Assembly: GCA_018398585.1 (NCBI GenBank)
Contig: JAGTTD010000015.1
Coordinates: 24,695,478 to 24,759,477, forward strand
Origin: Simmondsia chinensis
Lineage: Eukaryota; Streptophyta; Magnoliopsida; Caryophyllales; Simmondsiaceae
Length of the DNA: 64,000 nucleotides
Direction of reading: 5' to 3'
The first letter of the stretch is position 1, and the number at the start of each line of letters is the position of its first letter. The notes under the pieces are model-generated. The model was not told where the DNA came from and made no database searches. It was given only the letters and a program-made list of their open reading frames with translations. The translations under genes and the position numbers were made by a program. Shown piece after piece: positions 34,291 to 45,081 of the stretch.

Positions 34291-34842
34291 GACTTGTTGG
34301 GTGATCTTTCAAGAATTTCCAATCTTGTGGCAAGTCTTCCTCTTTGGATTCTATATTTTGGTCATTTCCTTTCGGTTCATCTATTGAAGCTTTGAGTTTA
34401 TCCTTTTCTTATTCTTCGGATGAAGGTGTGATGTTTATTAGTTTGATTACTATATCACCATCGCAAGGAATTCTATTGGACAAGTTGTTAGTTTCAACAA
34501 ATACGACATGTATAAGCTCTTCTACTACCCTTGAAATTTTAATATTGACCCTATATGCTTTGCTAATTAAAAATTTTCAAATGAAAAAATGTTCATCCAT
34601 TTTTGGATTAAATTTACCAGGATTTGTTTTACCATAGTCATGGATAAAGGATTTACACCCAAATGGTTTGAAACATACAATATTTCTTTTTGTTTTGTTT
34701 GTTTGTAAAGTTCATCCAATGTTTTCTTGAAAATAGGACTTATCAAAGCCTTTTCTATAATGTAGCAAGCTGTGTTTATGGCTTCGACCTAAAATAAATT
34801 TCCAAATTATTTTCACAAAGTATGGTTTTTGTCATTTATTCA

Positions 34843-34844
<2 letters not shown>

Positions 34845-34880
<36 letters not shown>
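34845..34880. repeat. (AT)18 microsatellite
   Basis: Perfect AT repeat directly beside the left end of the MITE at 34881. Confidence 0.95.
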
Positions 34881-34884
<4 letters not shown>

Positions 34885-35160
34885 GAGAGTGAGGACAAGA
34901 GAGGAGTCAATCATGGCCTCCATTGCAATGGATGGCTAAAATTTGTTGGACATTAAGAAAAAGTAACAATTTACAACCAAGATTTGTTGAGTGTTTAAAA
35001 AAACAACAATTTCCTTCCCTTAACCCTTATTTCCTTATTCCCTATAAAGGTGTATAGGCCGTAAATTATTTTTTTTAGGGGCCAACAAATCTTAGCCGTC
35101 CATTGCAATGGAGGGCCAGTATTGACTTCTCTCATGCTCTCAACCTTTCATAAGAACGCC

Positions 35161-35164
<4 letters not shown>
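34881..35164. mobile_element. MITE bracketed by (TA)n tracts
   Basis: The left arm, GTCAATCATGGCCTCCATTG then CAATGGATGGCTAAAATTTG, pairs with the complement of CAACAAATCTTAGCCGTCCA then TTGCAATGGAGGGCCAGTAT near 35082-35125. The inverted repeat is about 65 bp. The interior of about 150 bp is AT-rich and non-coding. Each side passes into a long TA repeat (34845-34880 and 35165-35220). Insertion at TA and expansion of the flanking TA resembles rice Micron-type MITEs, but the family is inferred. Confidence 0.75.

Positions 35165-35220
<56 letters not shown>
35165..35220. repeat. (TA)28 microsatellite
   Basis: Perfect TA repeat directly beside the right end of the MITE. Confidence 0.95.
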
Positions 35221-35224
<4 letters not shown>

Positions 35225-35225
<1 letters not shown>

Positions 35226-36300
35226 CCATTCCATTTTATTGAGAAATTTTAGGAGTTGAAAAATTATAGTGGATTCCAGTTTAATCACAATATTTTTCAA
35301 AATCGCCTTTTCAAATTACATTCCATGATCACTTGTAATTGAACGATTTTCAAATATTCTACATTTTGTACTTGTTTGCAAAAAAAATTTAAATTTATCA
35401 AAGGTTTCACTCTTATGAGAAGGGAATAAGCACTAAGAAAAATGAGAGTAATCATCAACATTTACAAGTCCATACATTTTTCACAATGGCTCAAATATCT
35501 AGTAGGATCAAACAAGTCTGTATGCAAAAGTTTAAGATGCCTTAAGATAGAAAGTACATCATTGAGCTTGAATGCAGATCTTGCTTATTTCTCATATTGA
35601 AGTGCATCACGAATATGATCTTTTTCAAATTAAGCTTTGGTATTCGTCAAATAAGATCATTTTTTGAAGGTTTTCAAATTAAGTCAGCATGCTCAAATCT
35701 TCTATGTCAAATCCAACGATCGTTCTTACTTAAGACACTAGAACATTTTACAAAGTTCATACGTTCATGATCAATCATATAGATATTATCACATTCTAAT
35801 CGATCAAGTAATACTTCATTCATTTAAGCATGCATCGCTATACATTTAGATGAATCAAGAATGCACATAATAACCTCTATCATATAGTGGAATAATATTT
35901 AGAAGATTACACATAAGAGCATCAAAAAGTAAACCATCATCTATGCAAAGAGAAGAGTTGGGAGCAAATAAAAAGAATTTTTTTTTCCTTTTGTTGAAAG
36001 TGAGATTTCCTTTCCTTGGTTTAGTAGACGTGTTTTTCAATTGTTCTCCAGTTATGTAACTTGTGAAACTACTATCCAAGCACCAATTTTGATTTTTCTT
36101 CTCAACCTTCAAACATACCTACAAAACTTAATGATCTTTTGGTACCCAAATTTTCTTTGGTCCTTTGCTGTTAGTCTTGTTCTTTGGTGGTCAAGATCAC
36201 TCTGAAACCCAAACTATCTTGGTTTTTTTTTTTAAAATTCTTTTTAAAAGGACATTGATGCACCATATGTCATGATTACCATAATAATGACATTTTATAG
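35225..36300 (-). pseudogene. SIRE-like protease / GAG-pre-integrase / integrase start
   Basis: On the minus strand a knuckle remnant (CHYYGNHDIWC, near 36290) is followed by KIVWVSE and PKKIWVPKDH. The protease region then has NQNWCLDSSFTSYITGEQL, where the canonical DSG is DSS. Pieces such as LMCNLLNI, YDRGY, CDNIYMID and KNDRWI.HRRFEHA mark the GAG-pre-integrase domain at about 35950-35650. An integrase start with VDDYSHF lies near 35440. The MITE and TA tracts lie downstream. Many stops are present. Confidence 0.65.
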
Positions 36301-36303
36301 AGT

Positions 36304-37320
36304 TTATCGGTGGTGAGGAGGCTTTGACAAAAAATTTAATTTTTTTCTTTTGAGCATTTCACTATAGCCAATTCCCTCTTTATTATAAGTGGGTCTTTGA
36401 GAGGAGAGTATTTTGTCAAGTGTTTCTTGACTGTTGAGAAGCTTACTTGAAATTTGTGAGAGTTCTTTTACTTGTTCTTTCAAAGACTCATTCTCTTTAA
36501 GCAATAAATCATATTCCTTAGATTATTTATGTTTACATTTGCCTAAAAGGAGCTTTTTCTTCCAAGAATTGTTTTTTATTAATTAATGTTTCAACTTTAT
36601 CATTCAATGACTCTATTTTTGCTTTCAATGATTCATTTTCAAGCTTAAACACTAAACATTATTTTGACTCTTTTTGTAGCTCCTTTTTCTTAGAAGAGCA
36701 TTTAGTTTTCAATTTTTCAAACGCACCATATAACTCATGAAACTATAACTCATGAAACTATCCATGAACTCATTATAAAATAAATCATTTACCTTATTTT
36801 CTTGAAGTTCTTCTTCTTCTTCAGATTCAATGGTCATGAGACATGAATCCACTTGCTCCTTTTCACTTGTATGAGGGGATTCTTCATTGGACACTCTTCC
36901 AAATTTGGCTTCTAATTTGTCCCAAATCTCTTTTGCAGTCTTGCTACTTTTGACATGATTAAACGCATTGGAAGTAATAGCATAAAATAATTGGAAGTGA
37001 GCTTTAGCATTTTTGTTAAGCTTTTTCTGGTCATGTTGATTAAGCTCATTTTCAAATTAATCAGGAATTGTATTTCTTTTATTCATTAAAGGAACAAAAT
37101 TACCATATTTTGTGATTAGCCACAAGTCAAAATAGATAGATGTAATAAAAAGCCTCATCAAAGTTTCCAATAGAAAAAGTTTCTGCTGTTAAAAATTAGA
37201 GGCTTCTCGGTTGATTGACCCTTGGCCAAAATAGGTTCAAAGGTTTCCATAAGAATTACTCGTGCAAAGGTTTCCATAAGAATTACTCTAAGGTTGCTAG
37301 ACCCAAAAAAAAGAGTACTA
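36304..37320 (-). pseudogene. SIRE-like gag remnant
   Basis: The frames contain NEESPHTSEKEQVDSCLMTI with an acidic SEEEEELQENK tract (36894-36709). Coiled-coil-like heptads follow, LKENESLKEQVKELSQISSK (36504-36440), as in SIRE gag proteins with their long C-terminal coiled coil. The upstream part near 37130-36900 has KNAKAHFQLFYAI-like and KTAKEIWDKLE-like fragments. The frame is broken repeatedly. Confidence 0.65.
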
Positions 37321-37332
37321 GCTCTGATATCA
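37321..37332 (-). other. tRNA-iMet primer-binding site, SIRE-like copia
   Basis: The minus strand reads TGATATCAGAGC, one mismatch from TGGTATCAGAGC, two bases inside the LTR end. Confidence 0.82.
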
Positions 37333-37334
37333 AT

Positions 37335-38746
37335 TGAACACCTAAAGAGCAACCCAAGAGGAGGGGTAAGTTAGGTTCTTTCAAGATTAAATAAAAATTT
37401 AAACTTTAAGAACCAAAAAATAAGTTAAAAGCTAAAAATGAATATAAAATGTAAAAAATAAAGGCAAAAAGAAAAATAATGCAGAAGAATTTTTATAGTG
37501 GTTCACTTCTAACTCTGAAGCTAGTCTACTCCTCGAGTGACTACCCTTCGTCACTTGAGCCTTTAACTAAACTTGATGATCCTTTTTAAAACTAGGCTCA
37601 GGATCAACCTTTACAACTGGTCTTTTTGCATGTAGACTCAAGACCCAACCTTTACAATCGATCCTTTTGTAACCATAGGTTTAGGATCCAACCTTTATAA
37701 CAAAATGAATTAACGCAATGAAAGTATTAAAGCCCTAAAATTCTTCAGTCTTTCAAGAGTGAATTGATAATAAATCAGGCTTACAAAGCTTAGGATATAC
37801 CATCTAAGTTCAATGATCAATAATAAAGAGAACTAGTGATGCTTAAAAAAAATTTAAAAGAAACTCAAAATTAAAGCTCAAGAGAAAGAGCTTTTTAATC
37901 AAAGAATGCTTAGAGAAAATTAAATGATTAAAACCAAAGCATTCAAGCATTATTTAATGAGGGCCTAGGGACGTTCAAAATGTTAGGCAAAAGATTAGGA
38001 AAGAAATTAAGTCAAAAGTAGCCATTTGGAACCTTTTTTGATATGTGTGTCGTCACACAGTGGTTGTGTGCTGACACAGAGAAGCTTTGAATGGCTATTA
38101 TGTATCTGTATGTCGACACGTCCCTTCTATGTGTCGACACTCAGCATGCCTTTTCGAATATTTTTGACCATTTAGCTTGATTGATTGATTACTATATTAG
38201 CTTAATTTTTTGAATTAACTTTCATGTTTGCCTTGATCATATAAATGGTTGATTGAATCAATCAAGCTAAAATATCACCCTAATAAATTTTATCTTGTTA
38301 TTTTTGGGCATGCTTTTCATAATACTAATTTGAATTATTGACAAACTAGATTGGCTTGAATTTGACTTGAATATTTTTTAAACAATATTTGGAAATCAAA
38401 TTTCAATAAGATTTCAATAAGATTTTTGATAGAACATCACATATCAATATTGAGATTTGCTCAATTGATATATCTTGATCCTAAGTCCTAATAAAAATAA
38501 ACAACTTGAAGCGCTTGGACTTTGATCCCGTTCTCTTCATTTTGGATGAATCTTCTCTTCAACTTTGATCTCTTTTTCTCTTGATCCATCGTCTTAGAAA
38601 GCTTGGTATCAACATGATTAGTCTTGATTTTTTCGAACTTTCTTATGAGTCACTTTCAAACAATATTAGAACAATTTAAACATAATGACTCACTAAATGA
38701 TTATTATTATCAAAATTATAATATAAATGACCTTTAGGGCCAACAC
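37335..38746 (-). repeat. 5' LTR of SIRE-like copia (single copy)
   Basis: On the minus strand it would start TGTTGGCCCTAAAGGTC at 38746 and end TTTAGGTGTTCA at 37335, next to the primer-binding site. It is 1412 bp long. The outer boundary is inferred from the TGTTGG start because the other LTR is missing. Confidence 0.65.
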
Positions 38747-39082
38747 TTCTCTACTTCCATTAAGCCTTAATCCATCATTTTCAAATATATCTTTCATATT
38801 CTTTTTTTTCTTTTGGGGTCAACTATCTATCATATTCTCATCAAACCTCATGCAATGTCATTTATTTTCCAAATATTTATATATCCTATCCATCATTATA
38901 ATACATTTAAAATAAATAAATAAATCTTAACAAAAATTAAACAACTTACAATAGTTAACAAGTTGAGTACTTTCTAAGCACTTATGAGTAGAGCATTAAA
39001 TAATCATATCTCAATTTATGTTAGTGTTTTTGTGTTTTTTCGCATGATGCTATGAGATGGATTAGGCACTTATCAGTAACTA
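38747..39082. other. Unassigned AT-rich spacer
   Basis: About 335 bp between the SIRE-like LTR and the PMD fragment. I see nothing in it. Confidence 0.4.
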
Positions 39083-40261
39083 ATGATAAAAAAATATAGG
39101 GTCCTACATACAAGATGTATCCCCAATAACATATCGGATATAACAAATGCAATACAGGATGCTGAAGAAAAAACAGGAGATTTATATCAATTTGGCTTTG
39201 AGGGTCTATTGATGACAAAATTAGAGATATTGTATCGGAGGCTCGTGTTTTGGTTGATAAGTTTCTTGAGTACGACACAAATGAAAATTATTTTCCCAGA
39301 TGGAAGAAGAATTTCATTCGAGGTAGAGGATGTACAAATAATTTTAGGCATTCCAACAGGACTTAGAGATGTTGAGGCTAAACTAAAAAAAGTGGTACTT
39401 GAAAGAAGTGTTACAAGATTCCCAAAGTTACTTGTCTTATATACTCTATGTTCTTTGCTTTGCCCCTCATCCGATAAGAAGTGTCTAGGAGATATTTCAT
39501 TATAATTATGCTGAGGGACATTGAGCGGTTTTTGTGAATTTAATTGGGCAAGGAGAAGAGGACTTTTCTTCAAGCTTGTATTTTTTTGCTAGAGGTAATG
39601 TCTAACATTAATGTACTTTGTAACTTATTTAGTGGGTTACAACGTTCAGTTATTATATGCATATTGGTTTTCTTTGTAGATCCTACATTTAGATAGTGTC
39701 AACGTCCCCATATAGAATCTTTGCCTTTCAAGTTGCCTACTATTGCTCATTGGAGGGATGCTCTCATCGAACAAAGGTTGAACAAAGAAATCTAATTGTG
39801 GTCAAGGATAGGTAATAGTGCCTTATGTATTAGGTGCTTTAATGCGATAGGTTAAAGAAATCATTACGATTGTGTAACAGGTTGTTTAATATGATGCATA
39901 ACATGTTTTTCATTAACAGATTATTGAGTTTCCTAAAAACATGGCCTCCTACATCTTGGCCGACCATCAAAGTGATCACGCAAGCAACTTAGATAATAAC
40001 AATGACCCTGTAACTGTAAATAATTTAAACATGTATTTGGATTCTTTCATTAATATTTTATTTGGTTATTACGCTTATCAAAGGATATTGTGTAACTTTC
40101 TTCAAATGATTTTGTATAGAGTTATTACATTAATTACAGATAACGAAAAAGCAATTTCCAAGAGACAAAAGGAGATAATGCATCTTCTTGACAAAAATGA
40201 AAAACATTTATCCATTTGGTCATATTGTTCACCAAGTTCGCTTTGGAGACAACAACAATGA
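39083..40261 (+). pseudogene. Plant mobile domain (PMD)-like gene fragment
   Basis: The first 140-residue frame contains HTRCIPNNISDITNAI, FGFEGLLMTKLEIL and PDGRRISFEVEDVQIILGIP then TG. This is the layout of the plant mobile domain found with Ulp1-protease genes carried by Mutator-like elements. After a stop near 39505 the reading continues with FNWAKEKRTFLQA. A GT...AG intron of 85 bp (39595-39679) then leads to LHLDSVNVP, a typical next PMD block (FLxxLYLDxV). A further frame at 39941-40261 (MASYILADHQSDHAS...) probably belongs to the same gene. No start context or Ulp1 catalytic triad is seen. It is a decayed fragment and may be transposon-borne. Confidence 0.55.
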
Positions 40262-40329
40262 TGTTGCCTGTCTCTATGAGATGGGCTTTGTTCTTGGAGT
40301 CTATTGGCTGATTCTTGTTATTTTTAAAT

Positions 40330-41540
40330 ATTTGGCTTGGCGTCGATCTTTCCTATAATAGTAGAATTCTCCTTGGAATTTGGTGTTTGACTTTTGAATT
40401 TTTCTTCCATGCTTGAGATTGGAATTTTGCTTTTCTCCTTAGTTTTGAACCTGTTAATGCGCCATCTTTTGTTTTGACAATATTAGCTCTAGAATAATCA
40501 GAATGTGCGATTGCCTTGTCCTTTAGTTGGTTTTCCTCTTCAATTTTAAAATGTCTCACAAGTTCTTCTAAAGATAGGTCCTTTTTCTTATGTACGAGCA
40601 GGCTTTGATAATCTTTTCGAGAAGGAGGAGTTTTTCAATAAGTGTAAGCTTAAGTGATTTCACAAATTTTCAGACCTTCTAATAGTAGAGTGGTTCCAAT
40701 GTTTCCATGCTTGTATACTTGGTCAGTGGTAGGTTTGTCTTCAACAACTTTAAACTCTAGCCATTTACTAACAGCGCATTTCTAGTAGCTACATCGTAAC
40801 TCCCATATTTCTTTTAGATTTTTGTGCCATATTTTTTTAGCGGTATCCTTTTTAGCATAGATATAAAATAATCTGTCACTAATATAATGCAGCAAGGTTC
40901 CTCTATAGATTTTATTAGTTGAGTAATGTTTTCTTCATAAGTAACCTTAGCATTTTCTTCTTCAAGAAATTTTTTTCGCAAGGAACGTAGTCGACATTGG
41001 TTAATTCCAAATAAAAAAGTAGCTTTGTGACCATCGTCTATAATTTTTCCCATTTAATGCTTCATCCTTAGACATGTCAGAAAGTGATAGTCTCATTTCA
41101 TGATTGAGTATTGAATCATCTTTTAGATTGTTAGAAAATGGGCAAATATTCAAACACAATAACCGAAGGAGAGCAATTACAAAGATCTTACAAAGGATTG
41201 ACAACGCATCGTGGTAGAAACCACTATCATAAAGGTTGATTTCCCCATTGCTCGGGTGCACATAGAATTATCGGTAATCGTCCTCCAAAATTAACGTGAT
41301 ATGATTCTTAACATGCACTCATTAATTTTCGGGTAGAAGACTTTTTCCAAGTAAAGAAATATTTAAGGGAGATTGAGGTAGAGGGCGAGGGAGAGAGTTG
41401 TTTTTGGTGATGGTAAAATCTCAAGGAAAGCTTATTTATAGCCAGTCATGGCAATTGTTGGGAAGGGGTGTCTTATCCCTCCAACAGTCACAAGCACTTA
41501 ACGTGCTCCAAGAGTCATATTTTTGGAGCTTCATGAGTGT
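40330..41540 (-). mobile_element. Copia-C: leader/LTR and gag fragment
   Basis: The minus strand from about 41540 to 41240 matches copia-D (plus) at about 45545-45850. Shared features are GTGACTGTTGGA, a CTATAAAT TATA element, GTGCA.ATTAAGAA, GAGGACGAT, TGTGCACC.GAG and ACCACGATGCG. A gag remnant follows, cut off near 40330. It is an inverted relative of copia-D about 4 kb away. LTR ends could not be fixed. Confidence 0.6.
40345..41240 (-). pseudogene. Copia-C gag remnant
   Basis: Fragments include LSDMSKDEALNG, a DRLFYIYAKKDTAKKIW-like segment in a second frame near 40880-40830, and HFKIEEENQLKDKAIAHSDY then SRANIVK (40555-40480). These are in copia gag order, and the last block is shared with copia-D. 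It stops before the zinc knuckle. Multiple frameshifts. Confidence 0.6.
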
Positions 41541-41544
41541 AGTT

Positions 41545-42405
41545 GGGAAAAGAAAATTAGTAATAATCTTGGAAAATATGTTTCATGGGAAGCCGACAAT
41601 ATGAAACTTTTTGTCACAACGTGTTTAGAGGTTAATATCTTACCTGAGCTCAGCTTGACACAGCGAGCTATGCGCGCTTGTGTCATTGTCATCCATCTCT
41701 CACCCTTAATTTAATTCAATAGGTCATCTCATACCTCCCTTTCTTTGTTTCTTGCTCACTGTCCACTTTTCTCCTTAGGTTTATCCGTAATTAACTAAAT
41801 TCTCTCAAACTTTATTCATATTAATAAACAAATTATTCCTACTCCCACGCTTCCTTACCCTCTCCCACCTTCGTCCAAACTATTTCCTCCGTTGCTATTT
41901 GCTTTTCTTAAGGTTTTTCTTACTGAAGAAGAATACTGCAATTGGTTATGATATTTAAAGTTTTCCAAGGCATGCATGCTTCGGAAGACAAAAAATGAGG
42001 TAAAACCTTTTCATATATCTAAATTTTTACTTATATCACTATAAGTTCTACACTTTACTCTTCAAAGAGACTAAAGGTTAAGCGCAAGAAATTTGAGTCC
42101 AACAATCTAAAATCCTCTGGTCATGTGTCTTTTATAGCCATTAAATCTTTTGGTAAAGACCAGAAATAAATTAATCTATAGAAATTATTATTTTTGAACT
42201 CAAATGATTTAATATTAGCTTGAAATGCGTTCTTATAATTTTGATACGCGTTTCCTACACGTTTTAAACTTAGAAACGCCAAATCACGTTTCTAACTATG
42301 ATATGTTAGTGTTTTGGATGTTCCCTGCAACTATGATTTTAACAAAACATGTAACTCTAGAGAATCTTGGTTTGGTTCTAAGTACGATATTTTGATTTAT
42401 ATCTA
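41545..42405. other. Unassigned spacer
   Basis: No recognised coding or repeat structure. Part may be the distal LTR of copia-C, but its limit cannot be set. Confidence 0.35.
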
Positions 42406-42414
42406 TCTTTAGTA

Positions 42415-43365
42415 TGATTATATTTGGTGATTTTGTAAATTTGGTGTGGGCAAACAGTTTATAATGTAGCATGCATTGTAAACGAGCTTGAAAAATTACT
42501 ATACTTACCATTTCTCTTATATGTCTATGTTTGCATTCTGTTACTCCATTTCGTTATGGAGTATAATGATAGGAAAGATCAAAGTGGATGCCATGGGTTT
42601 GACAAAGGGCATTCATATGCCAATTGTCAAACTCACGGTCACTATCACTTTCAAAACACTTGATTTCAGTGTCAAACTGGTTTTATACAAATGTTTTAAA
42701 ATTAGAAAGCAAAGAGAATACCTCCCCTTTCTCCGCATTGGATATAGCCATGAAAATTTAGAGAAACCATGAATGAAAATCACATAGTAGAGAGCTAGAA
42801 TTAGATGCAAGAGGAGTTGCTAGATGTCAAAATAGGTTAATTGTAAGGGTGTTGTAGTAGTATGTATAACACAAGAAAATGAGAGTCTATGTGATTGCCT
42901 AAACAACACACATTATAGTGCTTTATTAAACCAGAATTAGAGGAAACTAAACAATGACATTGAAAAGTATTCAAGATGGAGTTTCCTAGGTGATCTAAGT
43001 GCCTATGCCATAGTTTAGTGATGACAGTCTTTGCTACTAGTCCGGTGAGGTTGGTAGAAAAGTCATAAAGTGGGCCATTACTGTATAACTTGAGGAGAGG
43101 CATCCCATAGCCTTATCCTTAACATAAAAAGAAGAACAATCAAACTCAACAACACATTTATTATCACGACACAATTATTTAATTAACAATAGGTTATAGA
43201 TAAGTCCAAGTACTAACATAACATTAGACAACTCACTTGACTTACCACGAATAGAGGAGGAGCCAACATGCTTAACAAGTAATAATGACCCATTGCCAAC
43301 TTGAATGGATTTAGAACTAGTGCAAGGGTTTATGGTTTTCAAAATACCTAAGTTTGAAATCATAT
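42415..43365 (-). pseudogene. Copia-B protease to integrase remnant
   Basis: At 43363-43175 the frame has VGNGSLLLVKHVGSSS and NVMLVLGLIYNLLLI, the segment linking protease to GAG-pre-integrase. KLWHRHLDHLGNSILNTF (about 43000) carries the conserved H...H. HGFSKFSWLYPM (about 42760) is the integrase DDFSRFTW-like block with its Asp replaced. Other frames hold YTPxRNGVTECKHRHIREM near 42550-42495, where the catalytic Glu is retained. Frameshifts separate the parts. Confidence 0.72.
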
Positions 43366-44253
43366 TTTAAATGCTCCAAAGTCTAGGTACCACTTATAAT
43401 AAGCAAAATCAGTAACTGACATAGCCAAGAGAGAGTGGGATAGGTCAATTCATGCATAGCGATGTGGACAGTTAGATGCAACATGGCCTACCTGATATCA
43501 AATTTGTTGGACAAGAGGTCCAGACCCGAGTATACCATCATTAGATTGATGAGAAGAGGTACCTACATTTCTTACCTTACGGTGGAAGTGCGTAAAGTGT
43601 CAGTGGGACCAGCCGAAGCTGTGTCAGCTGGAGGCAGGCCACCTGAGGCTTTTGCTGAATTCTAGAGCCACCATTGCGGCTCCTAACGCTGCATCCTTCA
43701 CTTGTGGAGTTTTGAGACTAACCATTAGTGACTAAAGCATGACCATGATGGGGTTGCAGCATCCTTGAAGCAAAGGAAGTGTTTTTGGTTCATCTAAAAG
43801 GGAGGTCTTTAGTTCTTCAAATGTAATGGTGTGGGAGAAGTTATCTGTGAAGGTGCTAAAAGGGCTATATTCCAGGGATAACTTGAAAAGAATGTCCTGA
43901 ATCAGCTCCCTATTAGAGACCGATGAATAAGTGGAAGCAGGGTTGTTACATATGCTTTTGAGTTTAGTAAGGTAGGTGTCCATGGTTTTATTATATTTGC
44001 ATAGGTTAGTGAGTTGAGGTCAAAGATCGAGCTCTTTGACAATGGAATGGTCTTGCAAAGCGTTTGGCTAAGGCATCCCACATGTCCTTGGGATTGGGAC
44101 GGTGAATGTCATCATTTACTATTGAGCGAGGGATGAAAGTCGATAGACAGGACTAAATACTTTGATTGGTACAAGGCTAAGCTAAGTGATTCAGTTGGGT
44201 TATAGGTGCCATCGGGATTTTGAAATTTGGGGGTTTGAGGGGGATTTTTTTGA

Positions 44254-44276
44254 GGGGGGGGGGGGGGGGGGGGGGG
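44254..44276. repeat. Poly(G) run, 23 bp
   Basis: A G homopolymer inside copia-B gag, directly adjoining the start of the 117-bp tandem duplication. Confidence 0.9.
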
Positions 44277-44277
44277 A

Positions 44278-44512
44278 GGATACATCGGCAAACCCCATGA
44301 AGCGATGAGAGTAAAAAACAATAGAGCTCTACTCACACTATTGGGACAGTCAACAGAGGATTCAAGTTTGATAGCGAGAAGACTAGTAATGGGAGGATAA
44401 ATCGACAAACCCCATGAAGCGATAAGAGTGAAGAATAATTGAGCTCTGCTCACACTATGTTGGATAGTCAGCAGAGGATTCAAGTTTGATAGCAAGATGA
44501 TTGGTAATAGTG
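44278..44512. repeat. 117-bp tandem duplication in copia-B gag
   Basis: Two units start GGATA(C/A)ATCG(G/A)CAAACCC and share ATGAAGCGAT.AGAGT, GAGCTCT.CTCACACTAT and GAGGATTCAAGTTTGATAGC. The second starts 117 bp after the first. Confidence 0.85.
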
Positions 44513-45069
44513 GAAGTGTAGAGGGTACCCAATAAGGAGGGGTAGGTCGGAATTACCAATGCCCCGAGTTTGATTGTATGGGGCGAGTGATTAGTCAAAT
44601 AGGATGTGGGAAAATGGGATGGAACATACCTTAAAGGAGAAGCCAATGATGAAGTATGAATCCCAAGGAAAGTTTTGGAGAGGGAGGGGACAACATTAGA
44701 TAGGTTGCCATCCCACCCGAAGTTGGGTTAAGTACATCTTATCAATCACCGTTCAAAGATTTCAAGGGAGAGATCTCCCGAAGGAAGATAAAAAAGATGT
44801 AGGCTTAGAAGCAATACCAAGAGAGAAAGAACTGATTTGGGGAGGAGGAGGGAGCTTGGCTAGGGTTGAGGCGGTCGCATCTGCGGTAGAGGATGTGATG
44901 ATGATAGGAGGTGTGGCTAGCAATCAACTTAGAGAGGGAGGATAAATAGGTTGAGCAGTAGTAGAGGCGGCACCAATAGGGCAAGGGGAAGAGTGGCAGT
45001 GCTAAAGAGGGGCACTAGTTGGAACGCGCTAGTGTTGGACAAAAAATGGCGTATTTTATGGTTTGGTAT

Positions 45070-45081
45070 GCTCTGATACCA
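45070..45081 (-). other. tRNA-iMet primer-binding site, copia-B
   Basis: The minus strand reads TGGTATCAGAGC, a perfect match, two bases from the LTR-like end TCTCA. Confidence 0.88.

Larger units (their letters stand above)
33440..38746 (-). mobile_element. SIRE-like Ty1/copia, 3' truncated
   Basis: The 5' LTR (37335-38746) and the primer-binding site (37321-37332) are present. Gag, protease, GAG-pre-integrase/integrase and RT/RNase H follow on the minus strand, down to about 33440, where coding similarity ends without a 3' LTR. The long LTR, coiled-coil gag and RT wording fit the SIRE group. A MITE and two (TA)n tracts interrupt the integrase/RT stretch at 34845-35220. Confidence 0.8.
43700..45065 (-). 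pseudogene. Copia-B gag remnant with internal duplication
   Basis: LTKLKSICNNPASTYSSVSN then LEYSPFSTFTDNFS (43983-43860) matches the Ale gag central segment. Upstream, FMGFVDLS and FMGFADVS are translations of a duplicated segment (44278-44394 and 44395 to about 44512). SPSQSQGHVGCLSQTLCK-like pieces cover the middle. There is no zinc knuckle in the readable part. Confidence 0.6.
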
